Translations under genes and position numbers: made by a program
The notes under the pieces: generated by a model
Seen by the model: the letters and a program-made list of their open reading frames with translations, nothing else
Databases searched by the model: none
Told to the model about the DNA's origin: nothing
Origin: Wansuia hejianensis
GTDB lineage: Bacteria; Bacillota; Clostridia; Lachnospirales; Lachnospiraceae
DNA length: 64,000 nucleotides
Assembly: GCF_014337215.1 (NCBI RefSeq)
Contig: NZ_CP060635.1
Span: forward strand, 3,729,501-3,793,500
Direction: 5' to 3'
Shown here: positions 35,749 through 43,705 of the stretch, one piece after another
Numbering within the stretch: position 1 is the stretch's first letter
Layout: each line of letters begins with the position of its first letter

Positions 35749-35865
35749 AATTTTACCTGTCTTTCAGTTATAATCAGTTTCGTATTCTATCAGTTTAAAG
35801 AAGTTGCAAATTTTTGTCAAACGTTTTTATTGAGCCGGAGAGACACAGCCGGTGAGGAGGCGGTA

Positions 35866-37650
35866 ATGAGCACGAATTTTCTGCCGGAAGAACACCAGAT
35901 GGAACTGGAAAACCGGATCAAGAACTTAATGTGGACAGTCAGCGGCGATTATACCCTGGAGATGAAGCCGGATGTGGAGGCTTTTCTCAGATCCAGGAAT
36001 ACCGCGCTGTACGACGGGATTAAGCAGGGAGGGCTTGCGCGCTTTTACGACCGGGATGCCCTGGGCCTGTATCTGGTGAAAAAGATCTACTGCAAGGCCA
36101 TGGAAGGCCCGCTCATGCGGGTAGCGTCTCTCTGTATGGAGGAGGCGGTGGGAACAAAGCTGGACCAGGAACGGGAAGGGATTCATTCTCTCCGGAGAAA
36201 GGCCTATGAGGAGATTCTTGAGCAGGATTTCAGGGAGCTGTCCGCCACTCCCCTGGGGCATCTGGAGGCGGCTCTTCTGCGGGAGGAGCTGGACGGAAGC
36301 TACCGGGGAACGAAGCAGATCGGGGACTGGATGGAGGAGATCCACAGGCTCCGTTCTGCATCGGATACCATGGAAGTGATCAAGACCATAGACAGCCTCT
36401 ATAATCAGATTGTCGAGCCTGATTTTGAACGGAAAAAGAAGACGCTGAAGGAGGTGCTGGCGGTAACCCTGGAAGAGCTGACCGAATATTCCTGGAAGGA
36501 CTTTCTCTCAGAAGATTTGTATGAGGAGACCTTGGAAACGTATCTGGAAAAGGTGACGGAATCCATGACCAGCCTGGATATGAACGACCCGGTCTGCAAG
36601 GAGGAGGAGAAAGAGCCGGAGGACGGCCGGACAGCCAAAAAAATTATAGTGGTGGACGAGGCGGCCCTTGAGAAAATGTATTCCTATGTGGAGAGGAATT
36701 ATGGAAAAACTTATCTGACTCCCGCTGAGGAAAAAAGCAGAAACTATCAGATGTGCAGGGGGCTTCACGGAGACTGCAGCCTGTATTATACGGAAGGCAT
36801 TCTGAAGAATCCTGTGCTGCGGAATTATCAGTATGAATATGCCAGGAAGCAGAAGGACAAAAATATCATGGCCTACTATGACCAGCACCGGGTGGTGAAG
36901 AGGAGCATACAGGTGTTGACAGGGATGCTGAAAAAAGCCTTTGTCCTGAGGGATGAAGAGCAGGAGATAAGAGCCGACCATGGTACGGTCATCCCTGCGG
37001 AGCTGTGGAAGGTGGGAAGGTCGGACGACGCGCGGCTGTTCCGCAAGAGGATCAGGAATGACGCCATGGATTTTGTCGTGGATGTTCTGATAGATGCCAG
37101 CGGTTCTCAGAGGAGCCGTCAATCCCAGGTAGCTCTGCAGGCTTATATCATCAGCGAAGCCCTGAGCAATCTGGAGATCCCCTTCCGCGTCATGAGCTTC
37201 TGTACCTTCTGGGACTATACGATCCTGCACCGTTTCCGGAAATATGAGGATGTCCGGAGCGCCAACGGCAATATTTTTGAATACATCACCTCCTCTAATA
37301 ACCGGGACGGCCTGGCAGTCAAGGCTGTTGGGTTCGATCTGCTCCAGAGAGACGAGGCCAATAAGGTCCTGATAGTCCTGAGCGACGGAAAACCCTATGA
37401 CGTGCTGGTCAACAGGCCGGGGGCCAGGAATCCGGAACCTTACAGAGGCCGTCCGGCCATCCTGGACACGGGCATGGAGGTGAGAAGGCTCCGCCAGAAC
37501 GGGGTGGCTGTCCTGGGCGTGTTTGTGGGCGAGGAATCTGAACTGGATGCTGAGAGGCGGATATTCGGCAAGGATTTTGCCTATATCCGGTCCATCGGCA
37601 GTTTTTCCAATATGGTAGGGAGATATCTCTTGAAACAGATCGAAGAATAA
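35866..37650 (+). CDS. VWA-domain protein (CoxE/NorD-like partner of MoxR)
   Basis: 594 residues from the ATG at 35866; GAGGAGG is upstream. The open frame extends much further 5' but overlaps the opposite-strand MATE gene. The N-terminal 380 residues are helical and charged. The C-terminal VWA domain has the metal-site motif DASGS (in VDVLIDASGSQRSRQ), then MSFCTFWDYTIL and VLIVLSDGKPYD. Such proteins act with MoxR ATPases. No client operon is evident next to it. Confidence 0.85.
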   Translation: MSTNFLPEEHQMELENRIKNLMWTVSGDYTLEMKPDVEAFLRSRNTALYDGIKQGGLARFYDRDALGLYLVKKIYCKAMEGPLMRVASLCMEEAVGTKLDQEREGIHSLRRKAYEEILEQDFRELSATPLGHLEAALLREELDGSYRGTKQIGDWMEEIHRLRSASDTMEVIKTIDSLYNQIVEPDFERKKKTLKEVLAVTLEELTEYSWKDFLSEDLYEETLETYLEKVTESMTSLDMNDPVCKEEEKEPEDGRTAKKIIVVDEAALEKMYSYVERNYGKTYLTPAEEKSRNYQMCRGLHGDCSLYYTEGILKNPVLRNYQYEYARKQKDKNIMAYYDQHRVVKRSIQVLTGMLKKAFVLRDEEQEIRADHGTVIPAELWKVGRSDDARLFRKRIRNDAMDFVVDVLIDASGSQRSRQSQVALQAYIISEALSNLEIPFRVMSFCTFWDYTILHRFRKYEDVRSANGNIFEYITSSNNRDGLAVKAVGFDLLQRDEANKVLIVLSDGKPYDVLVNRPGARNPEPYRGRPAILDTGMEVRRLRQNGVAVLGVFVGEESELDAERRIFGKDFAYIRSIGSFSNMVGRYLLKQIEE

Positions 37651-37722
37651 ACTATACTGAAGATAGAAAACTGTAACAGGAAACGATAACCATCATTGAA
37701 CGAGCGACAGGAGGAATGCCAA

Positions 37723-38553
37723 ATGGGTAAAAAAATAAAAAAACTGCTTGCCGTTGCGGCAGGCACCACGGCCGCCTGGGCACTGGCGATCAAGCCCAGG
37801 ACCAGCAGCAAGCCGGATATGAGCGAGATCAAACGATATGACTTTGCCAGCCGCGGTTATTACAATATCAGGAAGAAGATTCCGGAGAACTCCCTGACGG
37901 CGTTTACCGCGGCGGTTGAGCACGGATACGGGATTGTCATGGATGTCCGGCTGAGCCGCGACGGCGTGCCGGTGATCTTCCGGGATCACAAGCTGTGGAG
38001 GGTGTGCGGAGCGGACGGCACCGTGGAAGAGAGCACCTGGGAGAAGCTGAAGGAATGCCGCCTGTCCAGGACCCAGGAGACCATCCCCTGCCTGGCCGCC
38101 GGCCTGGAGCTGGTAGACGGTCAGGTGCCGGTGATCCTGAACCTGAACGTGGATCTGGACAATTACGGGGTGCTCTGTGCAAGAGTCTGCGAGGTGCTGG
38201 ATGCGTATGAGGGCGTTTTCGCCATAGAATCCTTTGATTACCGGGTGGTGAAATGGCTGAAGGACAACCGGCCGGAGATCATACGCGGCCAGATGATGGA
38301 ACGCCATATCAAGCACGGCGGTACTGATATGAACCCGGTGCAGGATTTTGTACGCTACAACCTGCTGACCAACTTCCTGACGTCCCCGGATTTCATCTCC
38401 TGCAATATCGCAGACCGGAGAACGGTCAGCCTTCTGTTCTGCCGCCTGCTGTACAGAGTGCAGATGATGGACTGGACCGTGGACAGCATGGATGATTATG
38501 AGCTGGTGAAGACGGACGAATCCATAGTGATCTTTGAAGATATAGAACCTTAA
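37723..38553 (+). CDS. Glycerophosphodiester phosphodiesterase-fold protein lacking catalytic residues
   Basis: 276 residues. The N-terminus is basic then hydrophobic (KKLLAVAAGTTAAWALAI), so it may be membrane-anchored. The GDPD barrel is recognisable from ENSLTAFTAAVEHGYG, LSRDGVPVIF and the late MDWTVDS. Family members usually read HRG, ELDV and FHD; this protein has Ser43-Arg-Gly, Met73-Asp-Val and Arg87-Asp, so both catalytic His and one metal-binding Glu are replaced. It is probably a non-catalytic or altered-function relative. GGAGG lies before the ATG. Confidence 0.82.
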   Translation: MGKKIKKLLAVAAGTTAAWALAIKPRTSSKPDMSEIKRYDFASRGYYNIRKKIPENSLTAFTAAVEHGYGIVMDVRLSRDGVPVIFRDHKLWRVCGADGTVEESTWEKLKECRLSRTQETIPCLAAGLELVDGQVPVILNLNVDLDNYGVLCARVCEVLDAYEGVFAIESFDYRVVKWLKDNRPEIIRGQMMERHIKHGGTDMNPVQDFVRYNLLTNFLTSPDFISCNIADRRTVSLLFCRLLYRVQMMDWTVDSMDDYELVKTDESIVIFEDIEP

Positions 38554-38607
38554 CCGCAGCCTGGTGTACCTGTGTATACTCAGAAGCAGATCATTCAGCG
38601 GTGAACA

Positions 38608-38692
38608 AAATGCCCGGAAGGGCGGATAAGACGTATGGCCTGCAGGGACATCTGCGGCCGTGGGCCTTACCCGCCCTTCCGGGCATTTGTCT
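38608..38692 (+). terminator. Strong terminator
   Basis: AAATGCCCGGAAGGGCGG pairs with CCGCCCTTCCGGGCATTT across a structured loop of about 45 bases, then TGTCTGTTT. It isolates the GDPD-like gene from the two-component operon. Confidence 0.82.
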
Positions 38693-38783
38693 GTTTCATC
38701 ACAAGGATATGATTAACTTTTGGTAGACAGAGGTGTTATAATGGTATAAGATAATTAACAAATTCTGGATCAAGGGGGATTTT

Positions 38784-40382
38784 ATGTCGGAGAAAAAACG
38801 AAGTGTTCTGATTGTTGACGATGAATTCCGCATCGGTATTCTGATAAAAAAACTGATTCGCTGGTCAGAATTGGATATGGAATGCCAGGATGTCCTTGAT
38901 AACGGCGAGTCCGCCCTCCGGGTAATGAAAGACAGCCGTCCGGATATAGTGATCACAGATGTCCGCATGCCGAAAATTAACGGGCTGGATCTGATTAAGA
39001 TGGCGAGGGACAGTAAGATTCAGACACATTTTATCGTGGTCAGCGGATATAAGGAATTTGAATACGCGCACCGGGCGCTGGCTTATGGCGTGGAGGATTA
39101 TATCCTGAAGCCTGTGAACGAGAAGGAGCTGAATGACGCCCTGCAGAAGATCAGGCGGAAGCTGGATGACAAAGAAAAGCAGGATACCATGCAGGAGGAG
39201 CTGCAGAAGACGGTTGTTGAGAGCAGCAAAATCATTAAAAGGGATTTTTTGAAAAACATCATCGATCAGGGAGACGAGGCTCCGGTGAATGATGTGCCGA
39301 TCAGTATGGAAGGCGAGGTATACAGAGGGATTGATATTAAGCTGGACTATGTGGATTTTAACCGGATAGACCACAAGCAGGATAAGCTGACTGTGGACAG
39401 GGTGCGTTCCATTGTGGAGTCGGTTCTCAAAGCGGAGCTGGAAGAGATTCTGATCTGTGAAAAGGATTACCTGCACATTTACTGTCTGTTTAACTACGAT
39501 TTTGTCAGATCCAGGATGGTCCGGGAGCTGATCAGCGATATCCTGCTGCGGATCAAGGAATATCTGATGGGATTTGACCAGTATGAAGTAACGATCGGTA
39601 TTGGGAGTGAGAGGACAGAGTTTGGCGAGATCCGGTTCTCCATACTGGAGGCATACCGGGCGGTGTGTAACAGGATGAGATTGGGAACGGGCCGCCTGAT
39701 CTATTTTGATACAATTCCGGGCGCGGGTGAGGCTGAGATCCGGGAGCGGTTTGAAGAATGCCGGGACAGCCTTCATGCCAGCATTGACAGCTGTTCCAGA
39801 GAGAATCTGTCGGCCTGTATCTCTGAGATATTTGCTGAGGTTCCCGCGGGAGAGGGCATTGATATGACGGTTTACTATATGGCGGCTGAGAAGCTGATTG
39901 ATCTGTTTTTCAGCGCTCTTAATCAGGAGGAGCTGTCGAATCAGAAGAAGGATCTGCAGAGCAAGTGCCAGCACTGCTGCAAGCTGGCCCGGCTGGCAAA
40001 GCTGCTGAAGCAGAGCCTGGGAGACTGTGTGGAGATGATCCGGATGACCGCGGAGACTAAGTCCACTAAGCCGATCCGGCAGGCGAAGCAATATGTGGAG
40101 GAGCACTACCGGGAGAAGATACTGCTAGAGGATATAGCGGCTGTTGTGGATCTGAATCCTGTATATTTCAGCGCGCTGTTTAAGAAAGAAACGGACATGA
40201 ATTTCAGCACCTATCTGATCAATGTCCGCATGGAAAGGGCCAAGAAGATGCTCACCTCGACGAATGAGACGATAGCGGCAGTAGGGGACGCCGTCGGATA
40301 CAGCGATCAGAAATATTTCAGCCAGCTGTTTAAAAAAGTGGTCGGCGTGAAGCCGGCGATCTACAGAAGGCTGCATTCCTGA
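38784..40382 (+). CDS. Response regulator with AraC-type output (YesN-like)
   Basis: 532 residues. The receiver domain has VDDEFRIG, the phospho-acceptor Asp in IVITDVRMP and Lys in ILKPVNE. A middle region of about 280 residues (GGDEF/YesN-like linker) follows. The C-terminal AraC domain has ILLEDIAAVVDLNPVYFSALF and GYSDQKYFSQLFKK. It is encoded with the histidine kinase and a degenerate ABC protein and probably activates the downstream sugar transport genes. AAGGGGGAT precedes the ATG. Confidence 0.92.
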   Translation: MSEKKRSVLIVDDEFRIGILIKKLIRWSELDMECQDVLDNGESALRVMKDSRPDIVITDVRMPKINGLDLIKMARDSKIQTHFIVVSGYKEFEYAHRALAYGVEDYILKPVNEKELNDALQKIRRKLDDKEKQDTMQEELQKTVVESSKIIKRDFLKNIIDQGDEAPVNDVPISMEGEVYRGIDIKLDYVDFNRIDHKQDKLTVDRVRSIVESVLKAELEEILICEKDYLHIYCLFNYDFVRSRMVRELISDILLRIKEYLMGFDQYEVTIGIGSERTEFGEIRFSILEAYRAVCNRMRLGTGRLIYFDTIPGAGEAEIRERFEECRDSLHASIDSCSRENLSACISEIFAEVPAGEGIDMTVYYMAAEKLIDLFFSALNQEELSNQKKDLQSKCQHCCKLARLAKLLKQSLGDCVEMIRMTAETKSTKPIRQAKQYVEEHYREKILLEDIAAVVDLNPVYFSALFKKETDMNFSTYLINVRMERAKKMLTSTNETIAAVGDAVGYSDQKYFSQLFKKVVGVKPAIYRRLHS

Positions 40383-40422
40383 GTAAACGGGCGGAAGAGC
40401 CGGAGCCAGAGGGATATCAATT

Positions 40423-41457
40423 ATGAAGTGGATCAGAATCTTTGGATATATGTTGTGGTTGGTAACGGTGCTGGGGCTTGTCCTGGCGGTGTTCCGCTCC
40501 GGAAGCGCCGGGGTGAAGGCGGTGCTCCTGCTGCTGGCCATTTTAATGACGGTTTATCTGGCAGGTATGGAGCTCCTGCTGTACAGGCCTTTGCGCGAGG
40601 CGGGGGCCAGGCTGGATGGCAGTGAGAAGGAAGAATCCCTTGAGACGCTGTTTTCGAGAGGGGTGCCCAGAGGCTCCTGCCTGGGGCAGATTGAGCCGGT
40701 AGTGGAAAAATATGTGGAGTTGAAGATACGCAGAAATAACGCGGAGATTTTTAACAAGCAGACGGAGCTGACCGCCCTGCAGAGCCAGATCAATCCCCAT
40801 TTTCTGTACAACACGCTGGATACGATCCGCGGCCAGGCCATGTGTGACGATAACCTGGAGGTGGCAAAGATGATCGAGACGCTGGCGTCATTTTTCAGGT
40901 ACAGCATCAGCCGCAAAGGGAACATGGTTACACTGCGGGATGAATTGAATAATATCAACAATTATATGAGAATCCAGCAATACCGGTTTAAGAACCGGTT
41001 TACTCTGGAAATCGTGGTGGACGACGAGGATCGGGTGGCCTATGACTATTATGTGCCCAGGCTGATCCTGCAGCCAATCGTGGAAAATGCCATTGTACAC
41101 GGGCTGGAGGAGAAGACGAAGGGCGGGCAGATCGTAATTGAGGTCACGGTGACAGAGGACTTGATTATCACAGTCTCAGATAACGGAAGAGGAATGTCTC
41201 TGAAGGAGCTGGATGACCTGAACCAGAGAATCCATTCCAAGAAAACCAGCCTGGAGGAAGAAGATATGAGGCACAGCCAGAGCACCGGGATTGCGCTGCC
41301 CAATATCAACAAGAGAATCGAGCTTTTGTACGGCAAAAAATATGGGCTGAATGTCTACAGCTCCATCGGCTGCGGAACGGACGTTGAAATAGTGATCCCC
41401 GCAAATAATCACATAGAGGAACTGGCAGTTGAAAAAAATAATATTGAAAATCAATGA
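40423..41457 (+). CDS. Sensor histidine kinase (YesM/LytS type) without evident extracellular sensor
   Basis: 344 residues. Two membrane helices lie at about 7-25 and 32-53 with only a few residues between them, so no sizeable external domain exists. The His-kinase domain has QINPHFLYNTLDTIRG (phospho-acceptor His), the N box IVENAIVHGL and DNGRGM. It resembles YesM kinases that control sugar ABC operons. Lack of a sensor suggests that a partner protein (for example the degenerate ABC protein or a binding lipoprotein) delivers the signal (inference). Confidence 0.88.
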   Translation: MKWIRIFGYMLWLVTVLGLVLAVFRSGSAGVKAVLLLLAILMTVYLAGMELLLYRPLREAGARLDGSEKEESLETLFSRGVPRGSCLGQIEPVVEKYVELKIRRNNAEIFNKQTELTALQSQINPHFLYNTLDTIRGQAMCDDNLEVAKMIETLASFFRYSISRKGNMVTLRDELNNINNYMRIQQYRFKNRFTLEIVVDDEDRVAYDYYVPRLILQPIVENAIVHGLEEKTKGGQIVIEVTVTEDLIITVSDNGRGMSLKELDDLNQRIHSKKTSLEEEDMRHSQSTGIALPNINKRIELLYGKKYGLNVYSSIGCGTDVEIVIPANNHIEELAVEKNNIENQ

Positions 41458-42844
41458 TCTGAATGCTCACAATGAACGTTTCGGAAAGCTGGAGCATGCG
41501 TCCTTCCATGTCATGGAGGGAGAGATCACAGGGCTGCTGGGCCTGAATTACTCCGGAAAAGAGCTGGCAGTGCAGATCCTGCTGGGCGAGACTGATCTGG
41601 ACTGGCAGGAGAACCAGATTTTTGTTGATGACCGGAAGATGCAGAAGCCCGCGGATATCAAAAAGCTGGTCTGTCATATCACGGCAGGCAGCCCCGTGAT
41701 AGAGAGCTGGACCGTGGCCGAGTACGTGGGAATACGGGATGTGTGCTGGTTCCTGACGAAAAAGGTGAAGGATAAGCTCCGGGCGGAGACAGCGGAGCAG
41801 TTTGCGCAGATGGGAATTTGCCTGGACATTAACAAGAAGATGAAGGAACTGAATGAGCTGGAGAGAAGAATAGTAGAAATCGTCCGGGCCAGAAAAAACG
41901 GAGTCAGAATACTGGTTATCGAAGACGAGTGCGAGGGCATGAACTCTGAAACCATACGACAGTATGCCCGGTTTCTGAGGAATGCCATCCAGGGAAGGAT
42001 GGCGGCCATCCTGCTCTGCCACTCCAATCTGGCAGCTTCCATCCTGTCGGATAACTACGTCATATTCCGCAAGGGCCGGGTGGTGAAGAAATGGAGGAAG
42101 GAATTCCCCCATAATAACGGGCGGATCAGCGACTACCTGTTAGGCAACACAATGACCCTTAAGAAAAAGACCCTGGACAGCTATGCCCGGAAGGTACATG
42201 CGGGAGAGGGCGTGATCTACGGCATCCGGAATCTGGAGATATACGGGGAGCAGGAGGATTTTGACTTCAGAAAAGGTGAGATCACAACCTTTGTGATATC
42301 TAACAACGCAGAGCGGATGAAAGTATTCCTGGAGCTGTGCGGCCGGACGGTGCGGGACGGGGTGGCCTATCTGTTCGGCTGCGAAACGCTGTTCGCTCCG
42401 AAATTCCAGTCATTTATCAAACATAAGATCGTTTCTGTCATGAAGACAGGCAGTGATTATGAGATCTTTGAGAAGATGACCGTGGGGGATAACCTGCTGC
42501 TGCCGTCTCTCCGGAAGATTCCGAACCTGGACTACCTGACGTCCGGGAGCCGGATCACCCAGGTGCTGAGCGATGAGATAGAAAGTGAGTCTCTGCGCAG
42601 CAAGGATATTGTGAAAGAGCTGGACTTCAATCATCATATCAGCATTGCCCTGGACAGGTGGTATGTCTTCCATCCGAATGTGATCGTGCTGTACGAGCCC
42701 TTTACCAGCTGTGATGCGTATGGAGTCTCGATTATCATGTCATACATAAAAAAATTCACGAACCGTGGGACGGCGGTGATTGTTGTAAAGTCCAATCTGG
42801 AATATATGGAGGAGGTTTCAGACCGTATATTCGATCTGGGCTGA
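41429..42844 (+). CDS. Degenerate RbsA-like tandem ABC protein (probable non-hydrolysing regulator)
   Basis: 471 residues from a TTG at 41429 (GAGGA upstream), overlapping the kinase gene by 29 bases. The layout copies sugar-import ATPases (two ABC halves, about 1-235 and 245-471) but the motifs are broken. The first Walker A is GLNYSGKE, the signature LNELERR and Walker B VIEDECEG. The second half has SNNAERMK where a P-loop should be and VLYEPFTS as Walker B. It probably no longer hydrolyses ATP. The next sugar locus has an intact RbsA at 43706, so this copy likely has a sensory or regulatory role with the kinase. Confidence 0.82.
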   Translation: MKKIILKINDLNAHNERFGKLEHASFHVMEGEITGLLGLNYSGKELAVQILLGETDLDWQENQIFVDDRKMQKPADIKKLVCHITAGSPVIESWTVAEYVGIRDVCWFLTKKVKDKLRAETAEQFAQMGICLDINKKMKELNELERRIVEIVRARKNGVRILVIEDECEGMNSETIRQYARFLRNAIQGRMAAILLCHSNLAASILSDNYVIFRKGRVVKKWRKEFPHNNGRISDYLLGNTMTLKKKTLDSYARKVHAGEGVIYGIRNLEIYGEQEDFDFRKGEITTFVISNNAERMKVFLELCGRTVRDGVAYLFGCETLFAPKFQSFIKHKIVSVMKTGSDYEIFEKMTVGDNLLLPSLRKIPNLDYLTSGSRITQVLSDEIESESLRSKDIVKELDFNHHISIALDRWYVFHPNVIVLYEPFTSCDAYGVSIIMSYIKKFTNRGTAVIVVKSNLEYMEEVSDRIFDLG

Positions 42845-42905
42845 TCATGCTGCTGCACAATCGATTCACAATAGCTACTGGCACAAATAAATAGTTGGAA
42901 ACATC

Positions 42906-42956
42906 AAAAATTGCGTCTTAGAGGGGCTGAATTCCCTCCGAAAGGCGCGATTTTTT
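42906..42956 (+). terminator. Probable terminator after the degenerate ABC gene
   Basis: AATTGCGTCTT...GAGGG pairs with CCCTC...AAGGCGCGATT with mismatches, followed by TTTTTTA. It separates the regulatory operon from the rpiB-like transport operon. Confidence 0.55.
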
Positions 42957-43200
42957 ATGCATTATTTTACAGCGCAGTGATTTTGCGCCATCGAACCTTC
43001 TGGGTGGTGAACCAGGGAATATGGCGGTAAGAGAAAGCTGCCGCTGCCGTGCGCAGAGCGTCAGATTGTCAACACTGTCTGATTTTTCGACATAATCAGA
43101 CAATATTCTGGCAGAAGTGCCGCATGTGTCGAAAAAAAATCCCCCCAATCTTAAGATATTCCACCAATTCTAAATCGGTTCGGATTGGAATTTTAGTGCA
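42957..43200. other. Regulatory spacer upstream of the transport operon
   Basis: I see no gene. It contains an inverted repeat GTCTGAT (43077-43083) with ATCAGAC (43095-43101) and further GTCTGA-like repeats, candidates for binding of the YesN-like regulator. A 76-codon minus-strand frame has no supporting features. Confidence 0.4.
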
Positions 43201-43216
43201 GTCAGTATATACTGAC
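43201..43216. promoter_or_regulatory. Perfect 16-bp palindrome just upstream of the rpiB-like gene
   Basis: GTCAGTATATACTGAC reads the same on both strands. It lies 24 bases before the start codon and contains TATACT, so it may overlap the -10 of the operon promoter and act as an operator. Confidence 0.5.
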
Positions 43217-43239
43217 GATAGCAAAAGGAGGAATGAGAA

Positions 43240-43680
43240 ATGAAAATTGCTATCGGCTGCGATCCAAACGCCCAGGAGGCAAAAGAAGAGCTGATCAGGT
43301 TCATGGAGAGCAAGGGTTATGGTGAAATCACAGATTTCGGGAGTGAAGACGTCATCTATGCCCATGTGGCGGCGGCGGTTGCGGAGGCTGTGGCCAGAGG
43401 GGAATATGACCGTGGCATTCTCATCTGCGGAACCGGTATTGGGGTCTGCCTGGCGGCGGGCAAGGTAAAAGGCGCATATCCCGCGCTGATATCCGACATC
43501 TATTCGGCAAAGCGGGCGCGCCTCAGCAATAATGCGAATATCGCCTGTCTGGGGGCGTTTACAATCGGGAACAAATTACGGGAGGAGCTGGTAGATGCAT
43601 TCCTGACGAACGAGTTTGTTCCGGGATGTTCCTCACAGCCGAAGGTGGACGCATTTGTTGAATATGACAGGAATCGCTAG
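43240..43680 (+). CDS. RpiB/LacAB-family sugar-phosphate isomerase
   Basis: 146 residues. CGTGIGVCLAA holds the active-site Cys and phosphate-binding Gly residues, and AKRARLSNNANIACLG matches the family. The usual N-terminal SDHAG is GCDPNA here, so the ring-opening His is not at its normal place; substrate may differ from ribose 5-phosphate. RpiB homologues also isomerise tetrulose phosphates. First gene of the sugar transport operon, with AAAGGAGG before the ATG. Confidence 0.85.
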   Translation: MKIAIGCDPNAQEAKEELIRFMESKGYGEITDFGSEDVIYAHVAAAVAEAVARGEYDRGILICGTGIGVCLAAGKVKGAYPALISDIYSAKRARLSNNANIACLGAFTIGNKLREELVDAFLTNEFVPGCSSQPKVDAFVEYDRNR

Positions 43681-43705
43681 TACATAGAAGAAAGGTGGCA
43701 AAACA

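Noticed and set aside
38865..40106. 413-codon open frame on the minus strand
   Set aside because: It is antisense to the response-regulator gene, rich in Leu, His and Gln as shadows of GC-rich genes are, and has no ribosome binding site.
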